Origin: Nannocystis punicea
GTDB taxonomy: Bacteria > Myxococcota_A > Polyangia > Nannocystales > Nannocystaceae
DNA length: 64,000 nucleotides
Assembly (NCBI RefSeq): GCF_026965555.1
Contig: NZ_CP114040.1
Coordinates: forward strand, 8,964,001 to 9,028,000
Reading direction: 5' to 3'
How positions within the stretch are numbered: the stretch's first letter is position 1; the number at the start of each line of letters is the position of its first letter. Under the pieces are notes generated by a model that had not been told where the DNA came from, searched no databases, and saw nothing but the letters and a program-made list of their open reading frames with translations. Below are positions 26,205-35,585 of the stretch, piece after piece. A program made the translations under genes and the position numbers.

Positions 26205-27467
26205 TCACGACGCGATCCGCGGTGCGGACGCGATCGCCGGGCGCCAGAGACCGGCCAGCGAAGGCGCGCGCAGCACCAGCGCTGCGGCCGCGGCCGCCGC
26301 GGCGAGGCCGAACACCCCGCTCACCCCCGCGTGCTCGAGCAGCAGGCCACCGAGCGCGGAGCCGGTCGCCATGCCGATGAACACCACGGTGAAGAAGGTC
26401 GCGTTGAGCCGGCTGCGGGCGGCGGGGTCGAGGCTGTAAACGAGGGTCTGGTGCGCGATCAGGGAGGCCTGCACGCCGAGGTCGAAGCCGACGGCCGCGA
26501 GCGCCACCAGCCACAGGCCAGCGGTGCGGCCGAGCAGCGGCAAGGCCAGCAAGGCGAGGAACGAGACCAGCACGAGCGCCGCGCCGCGCCGCGTCACGCC
26601 GTCGGGGCCGTGACGGTCGGACAGGCGCCCGGCCAGCGGTGCCGCCAGCGCCCCGGCCGCGCCGGCGAGGCCGAAAGCGCCGGCCGCGGTGCTGCCGAGG
26701 TGGAACGGCGCCGCGTGCAGCCACACCGCCAGGGTCGACCAGAAGGCGCTGAAGGCCACCGACAGCAGGCCCTGGGCGAACGCCGCGCGGCGCAGCGTGG
26801 GATGGCTGCGCCACAGGGTTCGTAGCGAACCGAGCAGCGCGGGGTACGGCAAGCGGGTCGTCGGCGCGAACCGGGGCAGCCGCCAGCGCAGCGCCAGGGC
26901 GACCAGCGAGAGCGCCGCCGCGGCCAGGGCGAACATCAGCCGCCAGCCGAGCTGCTCGGCCACCGCGCCGCTGACCACCCGCGACAGCAGGATGCCGAGG
27001 AGCAGCCCGGTCATCACCGAGCCGACGGCGCGACCGCGACGCGCGTCGGGAGCGAGCGTCGCGACCGCGGGCACGATGTCCTGCGCGGCGGTGGCGACCA
27101 CGCCCACCGCGAGGCTGGCCGCCAGCAGCAGCGGCAGGTCGGGCGCGAGGCTGCTCGCCAGCAGCGCGGCCGCGAGGAGCAGGACCTTGACGACGATGAC
27201 CCGCCGGCGGTCGAAGCGGTCGCCGAGCGGCGTCAGCAACAAGATGCCGAGCGCATAGCCGAGCTGCGTCAGCGTCGGCACCAGGCCCACCGCCGACGGC
27301 GTGGCGTCCAGAGTCTCGGCCAGCAGCGCCAGCATCGGCTGCGCGTAGTAGATCGAGGCCACGGTCAGGCCGGTGCTTGCGGCCATCAAGCCGAGCAGCG
27401 GGGCGGACAGGCGGTTGTCGGCGGGAGGATTCGCGAGCGCCGTGGGGTCGAGCGGGAGGTCGTGCAT
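26205..27467 (-). CDS. MFS transporter
   Basis: 420 residues from ATG 27467; 12 hydrophobic segments are apparent. The signature between TM2 and TM3 is LGDRFDRRRVIV (G-x-x-x-D-R-x-x-R-R type), and a second copy occurs in the second half (AGRLSDRHGPDGV). TM1 reads GLTVASIYYAQPMLALLAE, typical of bacterial multidrug or metabolite exporters of the DHA/CynX-like group. It is an inner-membrane H+-coupled exporter of unknown substrate. It is divergent from a LysR gene with a 96 bp gap, so it is probably its target. Confidence 0.9.
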   Translation of the reverse strand: MHDLPLDPTALANPPADNRLSAPLLGLMAASTGLTVASIYYAQPMLALLAETLDATPSAVGLVPTLTQLGYALGILLLTPLGDRFDRRRVIVVKVLLLAAALLASSLAPDLPLLLAASLAVGVVATAAQDIVPAVATLAPDARRGRAVGSVMTGLLLGILLSRVVSGAVAEQLGWRLMFALAAAALSLVALALRWRLPRFAPTTRLPYPALLGSLRTLWRSHPTLRRAAFAQGLLSVAFSAFWSTLAVWLHAAPFHLGSTAAGAFGLAGAAGALAAPLAGRLSDRHGPDGVTRRGAALVLVSFLALLALPLLGRTAGLWLVALAAVGFDLGVQASLIAHQTLVYSLDPAARSRLNATFFTVVFIGMATGSALGGLLLEHAGVSGVFGLAAAAAAAALVLRAPSLAGLWRPAIASAPRIAS

Positions 27468-27563
27468 GCGAGGTCCTGCGGGGAGGATCGGTGTCGTCAC
27501 TGTGCAGGACGGGCCCGGCGCGGTGTAGGCGCCCGCGCGACACAACTGTTATACGCTCGCCGC

Positions 27564-28478
27564 ATGACCGCGGAGCCGACCTCGACCGACCGGATCGCGC
27601 TGATGCAGACGTTCGTGCGCATCGTCGAGGCCGGCAGCCTGTCGGCCGCGGCGGCCCAGCTGCAGACGACGCAGCCGACCATCAGCCGCCGCCTGCAGGC
27701 GCTCGAGCGCTTCTTCGGCGTGCAGCTGCTGCAGCGCTCGACGCACGCGATGAAGCTCACCGAGGACGGCGAGCGCTGCTACGAGCAGGCCAGGGCGCTG
27801 CTCGAGAGCTGGGCCGCGTTCGAGTCGCACCTGCGCGGGGCGAAGGACGAGGCCGAGGGCCTGCTGCGGGTGGTGGCGCCGCACGCGTTCGGCCAGCTGC
27901 AGCTGGTCGAGCCGCTGCTCCGGTTCCTGCAGCGGCACCCGCGGGTGGACGTCGAGTGGCTGCTGCGCGACGACTTCCGCGACCTCATCGGCGGCGGGGT
28001 CGATTGCGCGATCCAGGCCGGTGAGGTGCGCGACCCGTCGCTGGTGGCGCTGCGCTTGACGGAGATCCCGCGCATCGTGGTGGCCGCGCCGGCGCTGGTC
28101 GCCGCGGGCCCGCCGGCGGACGACCCCGCCGCCCTGGCCGAGCTCCCGTGGCTGGCGTTCAGCACGTTCTACCGCCGCGAAGTGGCGCTGACGCACCGCA
28201 CCACCGGCGAGACCCGCCGCCTGCCGATCCGCCCGCGCCTGGCCACCGACAGCCTGTTCCCGCTGCGCCAGGCGGCGCTGGCCGGCACCGGCGCGGCCAT
28301 CGTCTCGACCTGGCTGGTCGAGGAGGACCTCGCCGCCGGTCGACTGGTGCACCTCGTGCCTTCGTGGCGCGCCGTGCCGCTGCCGCTGTGGCTGGTGTAC
28401 CCGTACGCGCAGTTCTACCCGGCGCGGCTGCGGCGCTTCGTCGAGGCGGTCAAGGAGTGGGCCGAGCAGCCGCGCTGA
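27564..28478 (+). CDS. LysR-family regulator
   Basis: 304 residues from ATG 27564. N-terminal winged HTH: FVRIVEAGSLSAAAAQLQ then TTQPTISRRLQALERFFGVQ, followed by the linker helix and a periplasmic-binding-like effector domain (LRVVAPHAFGQLQLVEPLLR). This is the CrgA/YafC-type subgroup. The 96-bp divergent spacer to the MFS gene contains AACTGTT near its middle, a possible small dyad. It likely autoregulates and controls the exporter in response to a small ligand. Confidence 0.92.
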   Translation: MTAEPTSTDRIALMQTFVRIVEAGSLSAAAAQLQTTQPTISRRLQALERFFGVQLLQRSTHAMKLTEDGERCYEQARALLESWAAFESHLRGAKDEAEGLLRVVAPHAFGQLQLVEPLLRFLQRHPRVDVEWLLRDDFRDLIGGGVDCAIQAGEVRDPSLVALRLTEIPRIVVAAPALVAAGPPADDPAALAELPWLAFSTFYRREVALTHRTTGETRRLPIRPRLATDSLFPLRQAALAGTGAAIVSTWLVEEDLAAGRLVHLVPSWRAVPLPLWLVYPYAQFYPARLRRFVEAVKEWAEQPR

Positions 28479-28507
28479 TTCCCAATCATCGCAAGCGATC
28501 GACGGTC

Positions 28508-28860
28508 TCACGAATCTTCGAGGACGAATTCACTCTTGTCCCTCGGCCAATCCCGCCACGCGACGTCCGGCTCGTCGAGCGCCTGGCCGCGCTGGGCCAG
28601 GAACTCGCGCAACAGCTGAAAGAACGTCACGAGGTTGTTCTGACTGCCGTCCCCGGCCTCGATGTGGCCCGCCCAATCCAGGTCCGCAAGCCGCCCCTCG
28701 CTCCTCGCCCTCTCTGCGAGCCACGCCTCGAATTGCGGCAGGAGCGAATCCTCGCCGGCGCCGAAGGCAGGAGCCCCGAGATCGCGCCGACATGCGGCGA
28801 TCCCTCAAGGCCTCGAGCTCGCGGAACTGCGACCCGGGCGAGGACCCCAACGCGAACAGC
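28508..28860 (-). pseudogene. Frameshifted remnant of an unidentified gene
   Basis: The minus strand shows protein-like sequence in two frames. Upstream: LFALGSSPGSQFRELEALRD then RRMSA (about 28860-28790). Then, after a shift, RDLGAPAFGAGEDSLLPQFE followed by AWLAERARSEGRLADLDWAG, later NNLVTFFQLLREFLAQRGQA and a stop at 28508. No single frame joins the two, so a frameshift in the genome or a sequencing error is likely. No domain is recognised. It is convergent with LysR, 30 bp away. Confidence 0.45.
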
Positions 28861-28958
28861 CCGCGCCCGCGCGATCCCGACGCCGAGCAGGCCCCGATTG
28901 AGTGAGTTCTTCGAGAAGAACCCGCGGGGCCGGCGGCCCGGACAGCCGATCGCCACGA

Positions 28959-29519
28959 TCAGGGGGCGGGTGCCACGGGGGGCGCGGCCGGGATGCGCTT
29001 GAGCGTCACGACCTCACGCCCGTCGGCGGCGGGCTCCATCGTCGTCGGCCGCGGCTCGTTCGGATAGGTCAGGCTCAAGAACAACCGGTCGCCGTCCACG
29101 ACGATGATGCCGACGCGATCCCACCCCTTCGCGTCGCTGGCCTGTCTGAGGTCGATGGCCTGCGGGCTGGTGCCGGGCGGCAGCGTGATGATCTTGGTCG
29201 TGGTATGCGCGATCGGCTGGCCGTGCATGTCGTTCCAATACTCCGTATAGACGAATCGATCGCCGTCAATGCTCACGGTCTGACCGACGAGGGCCGCGAA
29301 CACGCCGCCGTCCTGATCTCGGACCGAAGACGAGAGCACCTTCCAGCTCCCCTGGATCCGCCGCTCGATCGGCGGCTCGGGGTCCCGCTCGGGCGGTGTG
29401 GCCGGCGCGGCCACCTCGGGCGGGGCCTCCGCGGTGGTCGGCGTGCAGCGCACCGCGAGCAGGGCGCTCGCCACGGACATCACGGCACGCACGAAGGTGT
29501 TCGACGGGGCGCTCGGCAT
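28959..29519 (-). CDS. Small lipoprotein, TIGR03067-like
   Basis: 186 residues from ATG 29519 (MPSAPSNTFVRAV); ATGs upstream (GTG 29603) and downstream (MSVASALLAVRC) are alternatives. A signal peptide ends at VRC, followed by a Pro/Ala/Glu-rich linker, then IQGSWKVLSSSVRDQDGG and FVYTEYWND. The 'x-Q-G-x-W-K-V' opening and size resemble the TIGR03067 uncharacterised extracytoplasmic family. The function is unknown. It is in the same direction as the next small gene but separated by 147 bp. Confidence 0.65.
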   Translation of the reverse strand: MPSAPSNTFVRAVMSVASALLAVRCTPTTAEAPPEVAAPATPPERDPEPPIERRIQGSWKVLSSSVRDQDGGVFAALVGQTVSIDGDRFVYTEYWNDMHGQPIAHTTTKIITLPPGTSPQAIDLRQASDAKGWDRVGIIVVDGDRLFLSLTYPNEPRPTTMEPAADGREVVTLKRIPAAPPVAPAP

Positions 29520-29666
29520 CGCGGCGCCGAAGATAGCAGAGCGCCCGGCCTCTCGCAGGTCACTCTCAAAGGCGTGCGCATTCACGCCGAGCGAAGCTGC
29601 CACCGGTGGGCGCGGCCGTGGCCGATCGGGGACTCGCTTCGCCGCGGCGCGGTCGGATGAGGTCGG

Positions 29667-29996
29667 TCAGGCGACGTCGAACGAGTAGTTCAACCCGTAG
29701 CGGCTGTCCCACGCCGAGCAGCCGGTCTGGTCGGTGTTGTGGAACCACACCTCGACCCTGGTGGTGCTCGCCGGGATCGTGAACTCCGCGGGCCCGGTCG
29801 AGACCGCGGCGGACTGGACCTGCTCGTCGGGGTAGAAGCGAACATACGCGGCGATGCTCCACGCGGCCTGGCCGTAGCGCTCGGACCGGCAGCAGGTGAG
29901 TCGGCCGACGTCGTATTCGATGCGCAGCGTCCCGCCGGGCCGCAAAGGGCTGTCCTGCTCGTGCTTCCATTGGGGCAGGAATCTTACTGTGGTCAT
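29667..29996 (-). CDS. Small beta-sandwich protein, DUF6209-like
   Basis: 109 residues from ATG 29996, with GGAGGA upstream. The sequence includes LRIEYDVGRLTCCRSERYGQ, AAWSIAAYVRFYPDEQ and TTRVEVWFHNTDQTGCSAWD. I recall this pattern from proteins labelled DUF6209, a beta-rich family often found in myxobacteria. There is no signal peptide, so it is probably cytosolic or released by another route. The role is unknown. Conserved Cys and Trp positions suggest a folded domain rather than a spurious frame. Confidence 0.65.
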   Translation of the reverse strand: MTTVRFLPQWKHEQDSPLRPGGTLRIEYDVGRLTCCRSERYGQAAWSIAAYVRFYPDEQVQSAAVSTGPAEFTIPASTTRVEVWFHNTDQTGCSAWDSRYGLNYSFDVA

Positions 29997-30187
29997 TAGC
30001 GTGGTTCCTCCGCGGGGACTTTACTCGCGCCGCGAGCACCCTGTCAACGCGGGGCGCCCGGCGTCATTCGACCGACCCGAAGGGCGCGCTCATGCGTCGA
30101 TTCTCACTCGAATGCTCGACGCGCGACGAGGGACGTCAGAGTCCCTTCTCGCGCGGATGCCGTCGGCTCGGAAATGAAACGTGGAGG

Positions 30188-31108
30188 TCATGAGTCGCCT
30201 GTTTGCTCGACACGCGGTCCCGACGATTGCCCTCGGCCCGCGAGCGCGGCGCGGCCGATTCGGGCGCCCCGCTCGAGCGTCTCGGCGCCCGCGAGGACGG
30301 CGCGGCGCGCCGCGTCGCCGTCCGCATACCCCGACAGGAAGAAGTCCCAGGCCGCCGCATAGAAGGCCGCACACGCCGCGGCCAGCGCGTCCTCGCCGAG
30401 CGCCTCGAGGCGCCGCACCGCGCTCGAGCGGTTCCCGCCCCACGCCTCCGCGTACGGCACGCCCAGCGCGCTGAGGGCCCGATAGCTGGTCGGCGACACG
30501 CGCCACGACAGCTCGCGCAGGCGGCCCCACAAAAACTTCGCGGGCGTGTCCACCACCGCCCACGGCAACTTCGCAACGTATCCCTCGTGCTCGAGGAGCG
30601 AGGCGGCGTCGATGCGGCGGATGCTCTCGGCGTCCAGCGCGGTCGTCGTCGGATATGGCTCGCCGAGCAGCACGCGGACGGTGCTCGCCACCGACGGCAC
30701 GTACCACGGCTGCTCCTTCAACCCGTTCAGCGCGAGCAGCTGCGGGCGCGGCACGTGGAGCGGCCCCGGGAAGCGCTCGAAGTACAACCTCTCGGCGCGC
30801 GCCTGCAGATCGAGCGCGCCGCGCAGGCCGCCGAGGCTCGCCTCGAGGCGCGCCGGGTCGTGCACGAGGACATGCAGGTCCACGTCGCTGAGCTCCGGCA
30901 CGTAGTCCAGCGGGGCGTCCCACGGCTTCACCGCGGAGCCCTTGGCGTAGAGGCCGATGATCTGCTCGCGCGGCACGCGTTCGACGAGCGCGGCGACGTA
31001 CGCGCTCGTCATGCCCTCGACCTCGGCGCGGACGCGGGCCGGATCGGGGTATGGGGCGTCCCAGGTCACGGCGTCACTGTACCGCGACCGCCCGACGCGT
31101 GTGGCCAT
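30188..31108 (-). CDS. Nucleotidyltransferase-fold protein (Pol-beta superfamily)
   Basis: 306 residues from ATG 31108 (MATRVGRSRY); GTG 31069 (VTWDAPYPDP) is an alternative start. The NTase signature is IIGLYAKGSAVKPWD (G-S, near residue 58) followed by ELSDVDLHVLV (D-x-D, near 75). Helical C-terminal sequence follows. The spacing between GS and DxD is longer than the usual 8-12 residues because of a loop (APLDYVP). The family includes aminoglycoside adenylyltransferases, MNT-type antitoxins and many uncharacterised enzymes. No HEPN toxin partner is adjacent, so a stand-alone enzyme is more likely. It ends 191 bp from the DUF6209-like start. Confidence 0.72.
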   Translation of the reverse strand: MATRVGRSRYSDAVTWDAPYPDPARVRAEVEGMTSAYVAALVERVPREQIIGLYAKGSAVKPWDAPLDYVPELSDVDLHVLVHDPARLEASLGGLRGALDLQARAERLYFERFPGPLHVPRPQLLALNGLKEQPWYVPSVASTVRVLLGEPYPTTTALDAESIRRIDAASLLEHEGYVAKLPWAVVDTPAKFLWGRLRELSWRVSPTSYRALSALGVPYAEAWGGNRSSAVRRLEALGEDALAAACAAFYAAAWDFFLSGYADGDAARRAVLAGAETLERGARIGRAALAGRGQSSGPRVEQTGDS

Positions 31109-31247
31109 TTCCCGGGCCGGGCGAGCTCGTCGCGGCGCGCTCTCGGGCATCGGTCTCCGCAAGGACATCCCGACCCGCCGTCCTGGCAGGTCGCCCCGCG
31201 AGCGCCGCGGAGGCGGGCCGCCGGCGCGCTCGCGCCGCGTCACGTCC

Positions 31248-31261
31248 TGTCCGAAGGGACA
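31248..31261. repeat. TGTCC-GAAG-GGACA hairpin
   Basis: A perfect 5-bp stem with a 4-nt loop lies 81 bp beyond the 3' end of the alcohol dehydrogenase gene; ATGTCG follows. It belongs to the same interspersed family as the hairpins at 12.9-13.0, 53.6 and 63.95 kb. Confidence 0.6.
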
Positions 31262-31342
31262 TGTCGACTTCGGCCGGGACCTTTCAGCGCCCCGCAGGTC
31301 CGCGGAGCCGATCCGCCGGCTCGCGCCCTCGACGCGAGCGGC

Positions 31343-32401
31343 TCACGTCGCCGCGCTCTCGAGGCTGGCCATGTCGATGACGAAGCGGTAGCGCACGTCG
31401 TTCGCCAGCAGGCGCTCGTAGGCCGCGTCGATCTGCTGGATCGGGATGAGCTCGATGTCGGAGGCGATGCCGTGCGCGGCGCAGTAGTCGAGCATCTCCT
31501 GCGTCTCGATCATGCCGCCGATCGCCGAGCCGGCCAGGCGCTTGTTCCCCCAGATCAGCGACATGGCGGCCACGGGCGCCGGCTCCGGCGGCACGCCGAC
31601 GAGCACCATCGTGCCGCCGATCCGCAGCGTCCCGAGGTACTTGTTGTAGTCGTGCGGAGCCGAGACGGTGTCGATGATGAGGTCGAAGCGGCCGGCGAGC
31701 CTGGTGAAGGTCGACTCGTCCTTCGTGACCGCGAAGGCGTGCGCGCCGAGCCGCCGCGCGTCGGCCTCCTTCGAGGGCGAGGTGCTGAGCAGCGTCACCT
31801 CGGCGCCCATCGACGCGGCCAGCTTGACCGCCATGTGACCGAGGCCGCCGAGGCCGACCACCGCCACGCGATCGCCCTGCTTGCAATTGTACTGGCGCAG
31901 CGGCGAGTACGTGGTGATGCCGGCGCACAGGAGCGGCGCCGCGGCGGCGGCGTCGAGGCCGGCCGGGATCTTGAGGGCGAAGCGCTCGGCGACCACGATC
32001 CGCTTCGAGTAGCCGCCGTAGGTGGGCGTCTTGCGGTCCATCTCGGTGCTGTTGTAGGTCAGCGCCGAGCCCTTCTCGCAGAACTCCTCGAGGTCGCGGC
32101 GGCACGCGTCGCACTCGCGGCACGAGTCGACGACGCAGCCGACGCCCGCGAGGTCGCCGACGGCGAGCTTCGTCACCTTCGCGCCGACGCGAGTGACCCG
32201 GCCGACGATCTCGTGGCCCGGCACCATCGGGAAGATGGCGCCGCCCCACTCGTCGCGCGCCTGATGCAGGTCGGAGTGGCAGACGCCGCAGTAGAGAATG
32301 TCGATGAGCACGTCGTGCGGGCCGGGCTCGCGCCGCTCGATCGTGAACGGGACCAGCGGCGCGTGCGCGTGGGCGGCCGCGTAGGCGGGGGTCTTCAGCA
32401 T
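31343..32401 (-). CDS. Zinc-dependent alcohol dehydrogenase, CAD/YahK type
   Basis: 352 residues from ATG 32401, preceded by AGGAG. Catalytic Zn site: GVCHSD (Cys, His) and PGHEIVG (His-Glu). Structural Zn: four Cys in CRECDACRRDLEEFC. NAD(P) loop: VVGLGGLGHMAVKLA. The segment LTYNSTEMDRKTPTYGGYSK and the lack of an acidic residue after the Rossmann loop (LLSTSPSK) indicate NADP preference and the cinnamyl-alcohol-dehydrogenase/YahK subgroup, i.e. broad aldehyde reductases. It is divergent from the LysR gene by 93 bp; this is a very common arrangement in which LysR controls the reductase. Confidence 0.95.
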   Translation of the reverse strand: MLKTPAYAAAHAHAPLVPFTIERREPGPHDVLIDILYCGVCHSDLHQARDEWGGAIFPMVPGHEIVGRVTRVGAKVTKLAVGDLAGVGCVVDSCRECDACRRDLEEFCEKGSALTYNSTEMDRKTPTYGGYSKRIVVAERFALKIPAGLDAAAAAPLLCAGITTYSPLRQYNCKQGDRVAVVGLGGLGHMAVKLAASMGAEVTLLSTSPSKEADARRLGAHAFAVTKDESTFTRLAGRFDLIIDTVSAPHDYNKYLGTLRIGGTMVLVGVPPEPAPVAAMSLIWGNKRLAGSAIGGMIETQEMLDYCAAHGIASDIELIPIQQIDAAYERLLANDVRYRFVIDMASLESAAT

Positions 32402-32494
32402 TGGTTTTTCCTCTCCTCGGGCGGCAAGACTAGGCGCCGGACCGCGGGCGGGGAACGAGTAGAATGCGAACACGCCATGTAGTAAATCTTCACA

Positions 32495-33424
32495 ATGGCC
32501 TTCACCCCTCTGAACTCCCTGAACACCTTCCTCGCGGTGGCGCGGCGCCGGAGCTTCGCCGCCGCCGCGACGGAGCTCGGGATCTCGCCGTCGGCGCTGA
32601 GCCAGTCGGTGCGCCAGCTCGAGGAGCGGCTCGGGGTGGCGCTGCTGTCGCGGACCACGCGGAGCGTCGCGCTCACCGACGCGGGCCGGCGGCTGTTCGA
32701 GCAGGCGGGGCCGGGGGTCGAACAGGCGCTCGAGGCGCTCAAGTCGGCGTCGGCCCAGGCGGACGAGGTCACGGGCAAGGTGCGCCTCACTGTGCCCGCC
32801 ATGGCCGTGCCGTTCGTGATCACGCCGGTGTTGCCGCGGTTCGTCGCCAGCTATCCGAAGGTCGAGGTGGAGGTCCAGGTCGAGGACCTGCGGCGCGACA
32901 TCGTCGCCGAGGGCTTCGACGCCGGCGTCCGCCTCGAGGAGTACATCGAGCGCGACATGGTCCAGGTCCGCCTGACCCAGGCCTCGCGCTTCGTCGTCGC
33001 CGGCGCACCGTCCTACCTCAAGCGGCGGGGCACCCCGGAGGCCCCGAAGGACCTGCTCGCGCACGACTGCATCACCTGCCGCTCGGCCACCACCCAGGCG
33101 CTCTACGCCTGGGAGCTCGAGCGGGGCAAGAAGAGCTGGCGGATCCCCGTGCACGGCAACGTCATCACCAACGACGAGGGCCTGATGGTCGCCATGGCCG
33201 AGGCGGGCCTCGGCCTCATCTACGCGTTCGAGCCGTCGGTCCAGCCGCTGCTGAAGCGCGGCAGCCTGCGCCTGGTCCTCGAGCCCTACGCCGCCGCGGT
33301 GCCCGGGCTGTTCCTCTACTTCCCCAATCGCGCGCAGGTCTCCCCTGCCCTCCGCGCCTTCATCGACACTGCCCGCGAGGTGACCGCCTCGCTCCGCACG
33401 CGGGCGCCGAAGTCCCAAGATTGA
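32495..33424 (+). CDS. LysR-family regulator of the aldehyde reductase
   Basis: 309 residues from ATG 32495. HTH: FLAVARRRSFAAAATELG then ISPSALSQSVRQLEERLGVA; effector domain from about residue 95 (VRLTVPAMAVPFVITPVLPR). It belongs to the large DsdC/CrgA-like LysR group typically divergent from SDR or ADH genes. The 93-bp spacer holds the AT-richer stretch TGTAGTAAATCTTCACAA, probably including promoter and LysR box (T-N11-A type). No ligand can be predicted. Confidence 0.92.
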   Translation: MAFTPLNSLNTFLAVARRRSFAAAATELGISPSALSQSVRQLEERLGVALLSRTTRSVALTDAGRRLFEQAGPGVEQALEALKSASAQADEVTGKVRLTVPAMAVPFVITPVLPRFVASYPKVEVEVQVEDLRRDIVAEGFDAGVRLEEYIERDMVQVRLTQASRFVVAGAPSYLKRRGTPEAPKDLLAHDCITCRSATTQALYAWELERGKKSWRIPVHGNVITNDEGLMVAMAEAGLGLIYAFEPSVQPLLKRGSLRLVLEPYAAAVPGLFLYFPNRAQVSPALRAFIDTAREVTASLRTRAPKSQD

Positions 33425-33448
33425 AGCGCCACCACCGCCCGGCGCAAA

Positions 33449-33838
33449 TCACCGGATCACGAGCACGTCGATGCGCACCCACACCGGCTGCTGCGAGGTA
33501 ATCTCGAGCCAGACCTCGATCTGCCCCTGCACCGGGGCGACGTTGTAGATCGCCGTACGTACGGGGCTCAGCACGACCGGCTCGCCGTTCTCACCCGAGA
33601 GCTGGCAGATCGTCGCAAACACCGCGTCGCTCGGACGGATGTGCTGGTAGGTCAGACGCAGAGGGATGATGATGCCGTTCTGCATCAACGAGAACGACAC
33701 CTTGTAGGCCCGCGCGGACCGCCTCGCCTCCGGCGGCAGCGGCTCGCCCGACAGCGTGCGCACCGAGCCCGGTATCAGGGTCGGGGCAATCGTCTTGGTG
33801 ATAGGATTGTCATGGGCCTCGGACATGACATTCAGCAT
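33449..33838 (-). CDS. Unknown small protein
   Basis: 129 residues from 33838, or 125 from ATG 33826 (MSEAHDNPITK). No signal peptide or membrane segment. Content is balanced and beta-rich (VSFSLMQNGIIIPLRLTYQH, PVWVRIDVLVIR), and its composition clearly differs from spurious frames. I do not recognise the family. Its stop is 24 bp from the convergent LysR stop. It is similar in size and setting to the DUF6209-like protein, but there is no evident sequence match. Confidence 0.55.
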   Translation of the reverse strand: MLNVMSEAHDNPITKTIAPTLIPGSVRTLSGEPLPPEARRSARAYKVSFSLMQNGIIIPLRLTYQHIRPSDAVFATICQLSGENGEPVVLSPVRTAIYNVAPVQGQIEVWLEITSQQPVWVRIDVLVIR

Positions 33839-33964
33839 TGGGCGGGGCCCGGCGATTTCAATCGATTCGGGTCACGTTACCGCCGGCCGCACAACTCGAG
33901 GGCGCGGCCGCCCTCGTCCCGCCGCACCGCCCGCCTCGATCGACGGCGGCCCCCTGGCCCGTGC

Positions 33965-35392
<1,428 letters not shown>

Positions 35393-35585
35393 GGCCGGGG
35401 CGCATCATAACTTCGCAGGCCTCGCGGGTGAGGAGAACCCGTTCGACGGCGCAGGGAGCGGCCCTCACGAGCTTTCGCTGGGGGTCCTCCGGAGGATGCG
35501 ACCTCGCGGCCGGAGATCTCGCATGACTTGCGAGACACGAAGAGATGCCTCGCCGCCGCTCGTCGCCCGGGAATGCGACGACGCT

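Noticed and set aside
30188-31108. MNT antitoxin of a HEPN/MNT toxin-antitoxin pair
   Set aside because: No HEPN-domain gene adjoins it and the protein is about twice the usual antitoxin size.
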